Source: an uncultured Lachnospiraceae bacterium
Lineage (GTDB): Bacteria; Bacillota; Clostridia; Lachnospirales; Lachnospiraceae
Reading direction: 5' to 3'
DNA: 43,197 bases
NCBI GenBank assembly: GCA_947574135.1
Contig: CANPIM010000029.1
Coordinates: forward strand, 1 to 43,197
Shown here: in pieces, positions 33,250 to 40,181 of the stretch
Layout of the letters: every line of letters begins with the position of its first letter
Position numbering within the stretch: position 1 is the first letter of the stretch
The notes under the pieces: model-generated
The model's database searches: none
Told to the model about the DNA's origin: nothing
Seen by the model: only the letters and a program-made list of their open reading frames with translations
Position numbers and translations under genes: made by a program

Positions 33250-33296
33250 ATTTTCGTTCCTCCTTGGATGTTTTTTTGTTAAAACCTGCTAAACAA

Positions 33297-33325
33297 ATTT
33301 TACCACTCTCCTGGTTGGAAGTCAA
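33297..33325 (-). promoter_or_regulatory. Sigma-A promoter of acsB
   Basis: On the minus strand TTGACT (33320-33325) and TAAAAT (33297-33302) are 17 nt apart; the acsB ribosome site CCAAGGAGGAACG follows. Confidence 0.85.
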
Positions 33326-33386
33326 TATCCCCGGGGCGGGGTTCTGGATTTTCTACAATTCTTTTTCTGTGTTTCACACTACCCTC

Positions 33387-33878
33387 TCACTGCAGGGGAC
33401 GGCGCATAATGATTTCTTCCTCTGTTTCTCCCATGGTGGTGCCCACCTGTTCAAAGCCCAATCTCTGATACAGACGCAGGGCCGGATTGGACTTCTGCAC
33501 AGAGAGGGAGACATAAGAAAAGCCCTCCTGCCTAAGCTTTTCTATAAAGGCATTCAGCAGTGCAGTGCCCAAGCCCTTTCCCCGGTGTCCCTCACGAATG
33601 GACAGGGCCAATGACGGGGTTTGGTCATCAATATGCCCGAAATCGTGCATAATTCTGCCCCATACGGCTCCCACCACTTCCTCTTCCTCCGTCACAGCCA
33701 CAAAGCCATATTCGTTCTTGCCCTTTCCGAAATCCCGAATATACACCTGCTGCTCCGGGGTCTTGGTAATCTCCCTGGGTGGCCTCTCCTTTCCCTCCGG
33801 CACATAGATAGCCAGATAAATAAAGTCCTCCAGCAGACTATATTCTGCCTCCTGTATCTCTCTGATTTTATAGGACAT
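33387..33878 (-). CDS. GNAT-family N-acetyltransferase
   Basis: This 163-residue protein starts at the ATG at 33878 (MSYKIREIQEAEYS), chosen for the GGGAGGTGCGCAAC ribosome site; the longer frame lacks one. The acetyl-CoA loop is SIREGHRGKGLGTALLNAF (motif A, R/QxxGxG/A), and the C-terminal part LRLYQRLGFEQVGTT is typical. The substrate is unknown. It lies 169 nt after the riboswitch-controlled coiled-coil gene and could share its transcript; no terminator was identified between them. Confidence 0.9.
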   Translation of the reverse strand: MSYKIREIQEAEYSLLEDFIYLAIYVPEGKERPPREITKTPEQQVYIRDFGKGKNEYGFVAVTEEEEVVGAVWGRIMHDFGHIDDQTPSLALSIREGHRGKGLGTALLNAFIEKLRQEGFSYVSLSVQKSNPALRLYQRLGFEQVGTTMGETEEEIIMRRPLQ

Positions 33879-34004
33879 GTTGCGCACCTCCCTGCTCTCC
33901 TCCATCCTTTTCTTTCCCTTGCGCTGCAAGAACACGCATTCCTGTCAGCGAAAAATATTTTCCTGCTACAAAATAGCATAGCACAGGCATCCGAATTTTT
34001 CAAT

Positions 34005-34058
34005 CAGCCCCGGATTCATACCCGTCCATCTACACCCCGGATTCATATCAGTCCATCT
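34005..34058. repeat. Tandem 27-bp duplication across a stop codon
   Basis: The units 34005-34031 and 34032-34058 are adjacent direct copies with few mismatches. The stop codon (TGA) of the coiled-coil gene lies in the second; the equivalent position of the other copy reads GGG. Confidence 0.85.
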
Positions 34059-34473
34059 GCCCGCGCAAATCCCGCAAAAGCTGCTCTACCCGATAGATGG
34101 CGTCCTCCACCTGCTCCATGGCTTCTTTTATCTTCTTATGCACCATATAATCTGCCAAAAATCCGTCAAAAAAGAAATCTGCAAAGGTTAAAAAGCTTCC
34201 AATCTCCATGCGCAGATTCATGGGCACCTGCACATCCTGAAGCTCTCTCTGAAAAGCCTTAAGGCTGCTCTTGGCCTCCTCCATATAGCGGGTTGCATCA
34301 TCCATCCGGGAATACTTGATCATATCCGCTATCAGACCGCCTCCCAGAAGATCCACAATTCCCCAGCTCTTGGCGCTGTTAAGCTTCTCCCTTGCCTCCC
34401 GCAGGCTATAAAGGGCCCGTTCTCCGGCCTCTATGGCCTCCTGGATTTCCCGTCTCATGATCTCGTTACTCAT
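34048..34473 (-). CDS. Uncharacterised helical protein under Mn2+ riboswitch control
   Basis: This 141-residue soluble protein has no signal peptide or TM segment. The start at 34473 (MSNEIMRREIQEAIEAG) is set by AAAGGAGTAGCT just upstream. It is mostly helical, with heptad-like stretches at about 5-35, 60-80 and 112-138 (KIKEAMEQVEDAIYRVEQLL). A glycine motif, WGIVDLLGGGLIADMIKYS, near residue 37-55 looks like a conserved core. I do not recognise a family with known function. The leader is a yybP-ykoY riboswitch, which normally controls Mn2+ exporters, so a role in manganese or metal stress is an inference from context only. Confidence 0.82.
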   Translation of the reverse strand: MSNEIMRREIQEAIEAGERALYSLREAREKLNSAKSWGIVDLLGGGLIADMIKYSRMDDATRYMEEAKSSLKAFQRELQDVQVPMNLRMEIGSFLTFADFFFDGFLADYMVHKKIKEAMEQVEDAIYRVEQLLRDLRGQMD

Positions 34474-34537
34474 AGCTACTCCTTTCCCTGTGCAGCAATT
34501 CCCTGTGGCTGACCTCCCCTTTTCTTCTGTAGTATGA

Positions 34538-34665
34538 TAAAAAAAGACCTTTATCATGACAATCAGCCACAATAAAAGTCTTGCTATCTCATTTGATACG
34601 GATGCCTCTCGACATCGGTTGACGCTTTCAAACCCATCCACTTGGGATGTTCAGCTACTCCCTTT
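34538..34665 (-). promoter_or_regulatory. yybP-ykoY manganese riboswitch with terminator
   Basis: On the minus strand the aptamer opens with AAAGGGAGTAGC (34654-34665) and closes with GATAGCAAGACTTTT (34574-34588). In between are GCGTCAACCGATG and GGCATCCGTATCAAATGAG, in the places of the L1 and L3 metal-binding loops of the known Lactococcus aptamer. The closing strand also pairs with GATAAAGGTCTT (34544-34555) to form an intrinsic terminator followed by a T-run. Mn2+ binding should favour the aptamer and read-through. Identity rests on recalled consensus, not on a covariance-model search. Confidence 0.9.
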
Positions 34666-34680
34666 CTATTGCTCGACAAA

Positions 34681-34709
34681 AATATAACATACTTTTGGCA
34701 GGATGTCAA
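34681..34709 (-). promoter_or_regulatory. Sigma-A promoter of the riboswitch transcript
   Basis: On the minus strand TTGACA (34704-34709) and TATATT (34681-34686) are 17 nt apart, just before the aptamer. Confidence 0.88.
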
Positions 34710-34765
34710 GGGGTATTGAATAGGGGGGCTTTGGAATGTTGGAGAAAATGTTGGGGAAAGTCACG

Positions 34766-34806
34766 CAAAATAAAAGACGAATCCCCCTGTATCTCAGGAG
34801 GATCCG
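34766..34806 (-). terminator. Intrinsic terminator of the metV-metF operon
   Basis: On the minus strand arms 34795-34806 and 34778-34789 form a 12-bp stem with two G-U pairs and a 5-nt loop. A TCTTTTATTTT tract follows at 34766-34777, upstream of the riboswitch promoter. Confidence 0.85.
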
Positions 34807-34839
34807 TTAAAACGCGAAGCAAAGAACATATATTCTCTT

Positions 34840-35763
34840 TTAGATAGAAAGCCCTGCCTTTTCCAGAATAGCCGGCACATTCTTCTCTGCTCCAATAGCC
34901 ATAATATGTACGCCGTCGCAAATGCCCTCGTCCTTGATCTTGGCAATCAGCTCTGCGGCCATCTCAATGCCAAGCTTGGTGGGCAGGCCCTTGACGCCTT
35001 TTTCCTTGCCCTCGGCGGCCGCGGCGGCAAGCTTGTCGATCATGTCCTGGGGAACTGCAATGCCCGGGACGTTTTCGTTCATGTATTTAGCCATGCCTGC
35101 TGCCTTCAGCGGAATGATGCCTGCCATAATGTGGGTCTTGATATTGGCCTTATCCACTGCGTCCATGAAACGTTTCATACTCTCCAGATCAAAGATTCCC
35201 TGGGTCTGGATATACTGGGCGCCTGCATCTACCTTCTGGCGCAGCTTGTTGATCTGCAAAATCTGGGGCTCGTACACCGGGGTCACCACAGCGCCTTTAT
35301 AAAACTTGGGGGCTCCTCCCGGAATCTCATTGCCACCGCAGTCCATGCCAGTGGCCTCCATGGTAGAAAGCATATTTAAGATTCCCACGGAATCCAGATC
35401 GTAAACGGGCTTGGACTGGCTGCAGTCTCCCACCACCGGATGATCCCCGGTAAGGGCCAGCATGGTATCAATGCCAAAGGCTGCGGCGGAAAACATCTCG
35501 CCCATAATAGCCATACGGCTTCTGTCACGGCCTGTCATCTGGATAATGGGCTCCAGACCAGCCTGTTTAAGCTTAATGCAAAGTCCCAGAGAGGTTGCCT
35601 TTAAGCAGGCAGACTGCATATCCGTCACATTGACGCCGTGCACCTTTCCCTTGAGAAGCTCAGCTGCCTCCATCTGCTCGGAAAAATCATATCCCTTGGG
35701 AGGAGCCATCTCTACAGTTACGCCAAATTTTCCGCTTTCCAGCGCATTCTCTAACAGTCTCAT
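34840..35763 (-). CDS. metF: 5,10-methylenetetrahydrofolate reductase, MetF subunit
   Basis: This flavoprotein reduces methylene-THF to methyl-THF, the methyl donor of the Wood-Ljungdahl pathway; it has 307 residues. It has a TIM-barrel with the N-terminal FGVTVEMAPPKGYD, the MLALTGDHPV segment, QYIQTQGIFDLESM and HIMAGIIPL, all MTHFR-like. The gene overlaps metV by one base (TAATG), so the two subunits are made together. No rnfC2 or hdrABC/mvhD genes accompany them, which suggests the simple MetFV-type enzyme. A terminator lies directly downstream. Confidence 0.95.
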   Translation of the reverse strand: MRLLENALESGKFGVTVEMAPPKGYDFSEQMEAAELLKGKVHGVNVTDMQSACLKATSLGLCIKLKQAGLEPIIQMTGRDRSRMAIMGEMFSAAAFGIDTMLALTGDHPVVGDCSQSKPVYDLDSVGILNMLSTMEATGMDCGGNEIPGGAPKFYKGAVVTPVYEPQILQINKLRQKVDAGAQYIQTQGIFDLESMKRFMDAVDKANIKTHIMAGIIPLKAAGMAKYMNENVPGIAVPQDMIDKLAAAAAEGKEKGVKGLPTKLGIEMAAELIAKIKDEGICDGVHIMAIGAEKNVPAILEKAGLSI

Positions 35764-36410
35764 TATTTCTTCCCCCTAATGTTAATCGTTCTGGGATAGC
35801 TCACATCTGCGTATCCTTTATCCGGGCGGGTCTGTGTCAGCTTCTCCAGCTGGCCCAGCTCCTCAAGCTTATGGTAGATCATAATCCAGGCACAGTCATT
35901 CTCCGGATTCACCTCGCACTTTCCATTCTTCTGGCCACCGCAGGGACCGTTTACCAGGGATTTGGCACATCTGGAAATGGGACAGATGCCGCCGGTGGTT
36001 CCCAGCACGCAGTTTCCGCACAGATGGCAGGCCTCCTCAAAGAGACCCAGACGCACGGATTCTCCCAGGAACATGGTGTTGTTAGAGGGATACACCGGCA
36101 CGCCAATATGCTTGGCAGCCACCTGCACGCCGTCACCACAGGACATACAGACAACCGCATCCGGCTGCGCAGCCGCCAGCTTCTTCATACAGGTCTTGGT
36201 ACTCATGTTCATGCAGCAGTAATCACTCATAGCTGTGGCAACCACTTTTTTGCCGTGAGACTCCAAATACGCTGTCATTTCCTTCAATTCCTTTTCGCCG
36301 CCCGTGGCACAGGCCGTCGCGCAGCTTCCGCAGCCCAAAAGCGCAATCTTCGTCGCACCCTCAAGCATCGCCATCAATTCCTCAATGGGCTTTTTCTGTG
36401 TGATAATCAT
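35763..36410 (-). CDS. metV: MetV, zinc/iron-sulfur subunit of methylene-THF reductase
   Basis: This 215-residue cysteine-rich protein is the C-terminal-domain type subunit (MTHFR_C) found with MetF in acetogens. Cysteine groups are visible in GCGSCATAC (about 27-35), CCMNMSTKTC, CMSCGDG and CHLCGNCVLGTTGGICPISRC, with NGPCGG towards the end. These fit a zinc site and [4Fe-4S] clusters that pass electrons to the MetF flavin. It is the first gene of the metV-metF operon, behind AAGGAGACGATATC and a sigma-A promoter. Confidence 0.93.
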   Translation of the reverse strand: MIITQKKPIEELMAMLEGATKIALLGCGSCATACATGGEKELKEMTAYLESHGKKVVATAMSDYCCMNMSTKTCMKKLAAAQPDAVVCMSCGDGVQVAAKHIGVPVYPSNNTMFLGESVRLGLFEEACHLCGNCVLGTTGGICPISRCAKSLVNGPCGGQKNGKCEVNPENDCAWIMIYHKLEELGQLEKLTQTRPDKGYADVSYPRTINIRGKK

Positions 36411-36463
36411 GATATCGTCTCCTTATATATCCTTTATGGTAAATCATAAAGTTCTTCTCTATT

Positions 36464-36491
36464 ATTTTAATACATTTTGACAAGAAATCAA
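36464..36491 (-). promoter_or_regulatory. Sigma-A promoter of metV-metF
   Basis: On the minus strand TTGATT (36486-36491) and TAAAAT (36464-36469) are 16 nt apart, about 55 nt before metV. Confidence 0.72.
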
Positions 36492-36545
36492 CTAAAATTC
36501 ACAAAATTCCGTGATTTTTCCAAAAAACAGGACTGCAACGAATTA

Positions 36546-36561
36546 GTTAGCATTAGCTAAC
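36546..36561. promoter_or_regulatory. 16-bp palindrome GTTAGC-ATTA-GCTAAC upstream of metV
   Basis: A perfect 6-bp inverted repeat with a 4-nt centre (TTAGTTAGCATTAGCTAACCTA with flanks) lies about 55 nt upstream of the metV -35. It resembles dyads bound by DtxR/Fur-class metal regulators, but no regulator gene is adjacent. It could also be a fortuitous palindrome in this AT-rich gap. Confidence 0.4.
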
Positions 36562-36596
36562 CTATATACCTATTCCCGCTCTTCCCATATATACAA

Positions 36597-36643
36597 AACC
36601 CCCTGGGCCATACAGAACATACATTCCATATAGCCAAGGGGAT
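36597..36643 (-). terminator. Terminator after eno
   Basis: On the minus strand ATCCCCTTGGCTATA pairs, with some G-U pairs, with TGTATGGCCCAGGGG, followed by GTTTTG. It lies about 75 nt after the enolase stop. The remaining 36411-36714 gap holds the metV promoter and a palindrome. Confidence 0.75.
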
Positions 36644-36714
36644 TTACTTCTTTCCGAATTTCAAAATAGCTCCGTCTATTTTTCCAAATCCACCCGTGCG
36701 GAAATCTGTCCGTC

Positions 36715-38025
36715 TTAATCCATCAGCCGGAAAAAGGGATTGTAATAGGTGTCCACCGGCGCCAGCTCCTCCTCAATGCGCAAAAGCTGGTTGTACTTGG
36801 CCACCCGCTCCATGCGGCAGGGAGCACCGGTCTTGATCTGACCCGCATTGACAGCCACAGCCAGATCCGCAATAAAGTCCTCATCCGTCTCCCCGGAGCG
36901 ATGGGAAATTACCGTGCCATAGCCTGCCCGCTGCGCCAGCTCAATGGCATCCATGGTCTCCGACACCGTGCCGATCTGATTGGGCTTAATGAGAATCGCA
37001 TTGCCCGCATGCATCTGAATGCCCAGGCCCAGACGCTTTACATTGGTCACAAACAGATCATCCCCCACCAGCTGTACCTTGTGTCCCAGGCGCCTGGTCA
37101 TCTCCTGCCAGCCGTCCCAGTCCTCCTCCATCAGGCCATCCTCAATGGAAATAATGGGGTAATCCCGGATTAGCTCCTCGTAATAGCTGATAAGCTCCTC
37201 TCCGGTGCGGTACACCTTCTCTCCCCGCATGCGGCTCTCTCCCTCAAAGAAATACCGGCCGCTCTTTTCCTCGTAGAACTCACTGGCCGCCGCATCAATG
37301 GCAATCTTCATCTGATGCTCCGTGTCAAAGCCTGCCATGGAAATCGCCTCCAGAATACAGTCCAGAGCCTCCCGGGTGTCGGCCAGATTGGGGGCAAAGC
37401 CGCCCTCATCTCCCACTCCCGTGGACAGATCCCGTTTTTTAAGCAGAAGCTTTAGCTTGTAGTAAACCTCCGCGCACATGCGCAGGCCCTCCTTAAAGCA
37501 GCAGGCCCCCACAGGCATAATCATAAATTCCTGGAGATCCACCGTGTTGTCCGCGTGCTTTCCCCCGTTTAAAATATTCATCATAGGCACGGGAAGCTGC
37601 TTGGCATGAACGCCCCCCAGATACTGATACAGAGGTATCTGAAGCGCCCGGGCTGTGGCCTTGGCCACGGCCATGGATACGCCTAGGGTGGCATTTGCTC
37701 CCAGATTGGATTTATTATCCGTGCCGTCCGTGTCCACCAAAAGATGATCAATATGGGACTGCTCCAGGGCATTCTCCCCCATTAAAATGTCTGCCAGCTT
37801 GTGATTCACATTGTGTACAGCCTTTTTCACGCCAAGTCCCAGATAGCGGAACTGTCCGTCCCGCAGCTCCACAGCCTCATAGGTGCCTGTGGACGCCCCG
37901 GAGGGCACAGAGGCCCGGGCCGTGGCAGTCTCATCCACGGTCACCTCCACCTCCACGGTGGGATTTCCCCTGGAATCCAGAATCTCTCTCGCATAAATCC
38001 CTGTAATGGGCAAATACAACTGCAT
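36715..38025 (-). CDS. eno: Enolase
   Basis: This glycolytic enzyme interconverts 2-phosphoglycerate and phosphoenolpyruvate. It has 436 residues. It starts [19 protein letters not shown] and has [29 protein letters not shown], the [13 protein letters not shown] lysine region and [18 protein letters not shown]. All catalytic signatures are present. It lies 102 nt after coaX behind GAGGAGGTTAAAAC; a possible weak promoter (TATAAA at about 38087-38092) lies in that gap. Confidence 0.98.
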   Translation of the reverse strand: MQLYLPITGIYAREILDSRGNPTVEVEVTVDETATARASVPSGASTGTYEAVELRDGQFRYLGLGVKKAVHNVNHKLADILMGENALEQSHIDHLLVDTDGTDNKSNLGANATLGVSMAVAKATARALQIPLYQYLGGVHAKQLPVPMMNILNGGKHADNTVDLQEFMIMPVGACCFKEGLRMCAEVYYKLKLLLKKRDLSTGVGDEGGFAPNLADTREALDCILEAISMAGFDTEHQMKIAIDAAASEFYEEKSGRYFFEGESRMRGEKVYRTGEELISYYEELIRDYPIISIEDGLMEEDWDGWQEMTRRLGHKVQLVGDDLFVTNVKRLGLGIQMHAGNAILIKPNQIGTVSETMDAIELAQRAGYGTVISHRSGETDEDFIADLAVAVNAGQIKTGAPCRMERVAKYNQLLRIEEELAPVDTYYNPFFRLMD

Positions 38026-38127
38026 GTTTTAACCTCCTCAATGGTTCTGTCTTTTCTCTTAAGAAGTATGGCAGAAACCGGAAGCTTTTATACAGCTGCC
38101 TGCACATTTACAAGACTTCTAACCTAT

Positions 38128-38898
38128 TTAACGGCCCTGATTCCGGTCATAAATAAGCCGCAGGCCCTTTAACAGCAGGGCGTCGTCCACCAGAATCTCC
38201 TGGCGACAGTAGGGAATAATGTGCCGGGCCAGGCCTCCCGTGGCCACAGCCCTGATAGGACTTCCCAGCTCCTCCTGAATCCGGGTCAACACTCCGTCGA
38301 TGCAGGCCGCATTTCCGTACAGCACGCCACTTTTCATACAATCCACCGTATTGCTGCCGATAATGCGCCTGGGCGGCTCAAAGCCAATCTTGGGCAGCTG
38401 AGAGGTGCGACTGATAAGGGCGTCCAGGGACACGCCCACCCCCGGCATGATCATACCGCCGATAACCTGTCTCTTCTCATTGATAACCGTAATGGCCGTG
38501 GCCGTGCCCATGTCCACCACAGCCAGAGGGCAGCCGTATTCTGCAATGCCCGCCACTGCTCCCACCACCAGATCCGGCCCCAGCTGCGCCGGATTGTCAA
38601 TCTTAATATCCAGGCCCGTCTTTACCCCGGGCCCCACCTCCAAAATTTCCTTGCCAATGATTTTTTCCGCCGCATGGCGAACCGTGGCCGTAATAGGAGG
38701 TACCACAGAGGACACAATGCCTCCCTGAAGCTGTGTACTGTCAATGCCGTAGATTTCCAGCACCGTCTTAAAGCTGATGGCATATTCCAGCTCTGTTTTC
38801 TTTAGATCCGAATACAGCCGCTCCTCAAAGGCAATCCGCTCCCCGTCAATGCAGCCGATTACAATATTGGTGTTTCCAATGTCTATGGCTAAGATCAT
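38128..38898 (-). CDS. coaX: Type III pantothenate kinase
   Basis: CoaX phosphorylates pantothenate, the first step of coenzyme A synthesis, and relevant here because acetyl-CoA is the hub of the acetogenic metabolism. It has 256 residues, with the ASKHA phosphate loops LAIDIGNTNIVIG at the N-terminus and VVDMGTATAITVI near residue 125, plus MIMPGVGVSLDAL and VATGGLARHI. It overlaps the permease gene by 4 nt (ATGA). Confidence 0.96.
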   Translation of the reverse strand: MILAIDIGNTNIVIGCIDGERIAFEERLYSDLKKTELEYAISFKTVLEIYGIDSTQLQGGIVSSVVPPITATVRHAAEKIIGKEILEVGPGVKTGLDIKIDNPAQLGPDLVVGAVAGIAEYGCPLAVVDMGTATAITVINEKRQVIGGMIMPGVGVSLDALISRTSQLPKIGFEPPRRIIGSNTVDCMKSGVLYGNAACIDGVLTRIQEELGSPIRAVATGGLARHIIPYCRQEILVDDALLLKGLRLIYDRNQGR

Positions 38899-40181
38899 TT
38901 CTGCTTCTTTTCCTCTCCCAATCTTTTCTTTCTGTCTGCGTCCTGGGGCGTCTCGTATACATACTCCCCTTCCTCCGTCACACTGCGCAGTCGCACGTAA
39001 TCCAGGGTCTCACAGGACATCCGTCGCCTTCGCAGGGAATGCTCCGCCAGGCGCTTCACCAGATTGTAGATCACTGCAAAGGTGGGCACTCCGATCACCA
39101 TACCGATAAAGCCCAGCATTCCTCCAAACAGGAGTATGGAAAACAGCACCCAGAAGCCGCTCAGGCCTGTGGAATCCCCCAGGATCTTGGGCCCAAGAAT
39201 ATTGCCGTCAAACTGCTGGAGAACCAGAATAAAAATCAAAAAATACACACACTGCCTGGGATTGACCATCAAAATCAGCAGCGCGCTGGGGATCGCACCA
39301 AAATAGGGACCAAAAAAGGGAATGATATTGGTCACCCCCACAATCACACTGATAAGCATGGTATAGGGCATTTTCAAAAGGGTCAGACCTACAAAGCAGA
39401 TGCAGCCGATAATCAGGGAATCCAAAAGCTTTCCGATAATGAAGCCGCCGAACACATGATCCATAAAGTGAATCTCTTCCATGAGGAGATTGGCATGGGA
39501 TGTTTTAAAAATACTGTAGATAAGCTTTTTCCCCTGGGCCGCAAACCGCTTCCGGTTACTCATCATATATACGGCGGCAATAATGCCGATGAGGAGATTT
39601 TTCACCACCACAAACACGCTGATAACGCCGCTGGACACTCCGGAGAGAATCATCTGCATATTAGGCAAAAGATTGTTCCGGATAAATCCGTCCACATTAT
39701 CCAAAATCTCATCAGAGACCCACTCCACATAGTTTACCAAAACCTGGTTGTCGCTGAGAATACCCTCCAGCCATTCCGTCCATTTCTCCACGTTGGAGGG
39801 GAGCAAATTCACCACGCCCCGCACACTGTAAAACACCTGTGGCAGCACCATGGACAGTAAAAGATAGCACAGCAAAAAGGCCAGCGTCAGGCTTAAGAAT
39901 ATCCCCCCTGCCGCAGTAAGCTTTTTCGCCCGTTTTTCCGCCTTCATGTGCTGGCTCAAAAATGCGCCCAGATATTTTTCAATGGTATTGCAAATTGGGG
40001 TGAGCAGATAAGCAATCACCGCCCCATAGATAAAAGGCATCAAGATCTTAACCAGCGTGCGGACACTGCCCTTCACCTCCTGTATGCGGAAGAGCAAAAA
40101 GAAAAACAGGATGCTAAGCACAATGGCTCCCGCCCCGGTAAGACTGATATACAAATACCGCATAAAACGTTCACGCTTCAT
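38895..40181 (-). CDS. AI-2E-family (PerM/YtvI-like) membrane permease
   Basis: This 428-residue polytopic protein has about eight TM helices. The family signature is in the C-terminal half: FFGPYFGAIPSALLILMVNPRQCVYFLIFILVLQQFDGNILGPKILG. Relatives include TqsA-like exporters, sodium/proton antiporters and sporulation protein YtvI; the substrate cannot be assigned. It begins directly after the stop of the penicillin-binding protein (TAG then ATG) and overlaps coaX, so it is part of the alarmone synthetase-CsoR-PBP-permease-coaX run. The charged C-terminus ends in KKRLGEEKKQK. Confidence 0.9.
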   Translation of the reverse strand: MKRERFMRYLYISLTGAGAIVLSILFFFLLFRIQEVKGSVRTLVKILMPFIYGAVIAYLLTPICNTIEKYLGAFLSQHMKAEKRAKKLTAAGGIFLSLTLAFLLCYLLLSMVLPQVFYSVRGVVNLLPSNVEKWTEWLEGILSDNQVLVNYVEWVSDEILDNVDGFIRNNLLPNMQMILSGVSSGVISVFVVVKNLLIGIIAAVYMMSNRKRFAAQGKKLIYSIFKTSHANLLMEEIHFMDHVFGGFIIGKLLDSLIIGCICFVGLTLLKMPYTMLISVIVGVTNIIPFFGPYFGAIPSALLILMVNPRQCVYFLIFILVLQQFDGNILGPKILGDSTGLSGFWVLFSILLFGGMLGFIGMVIGVPTFAVIYNLVKRLAEHSLRRRRMSCETLDYVRLRSVTEEGEYVYETPQDADRKKRLGEEKKQK

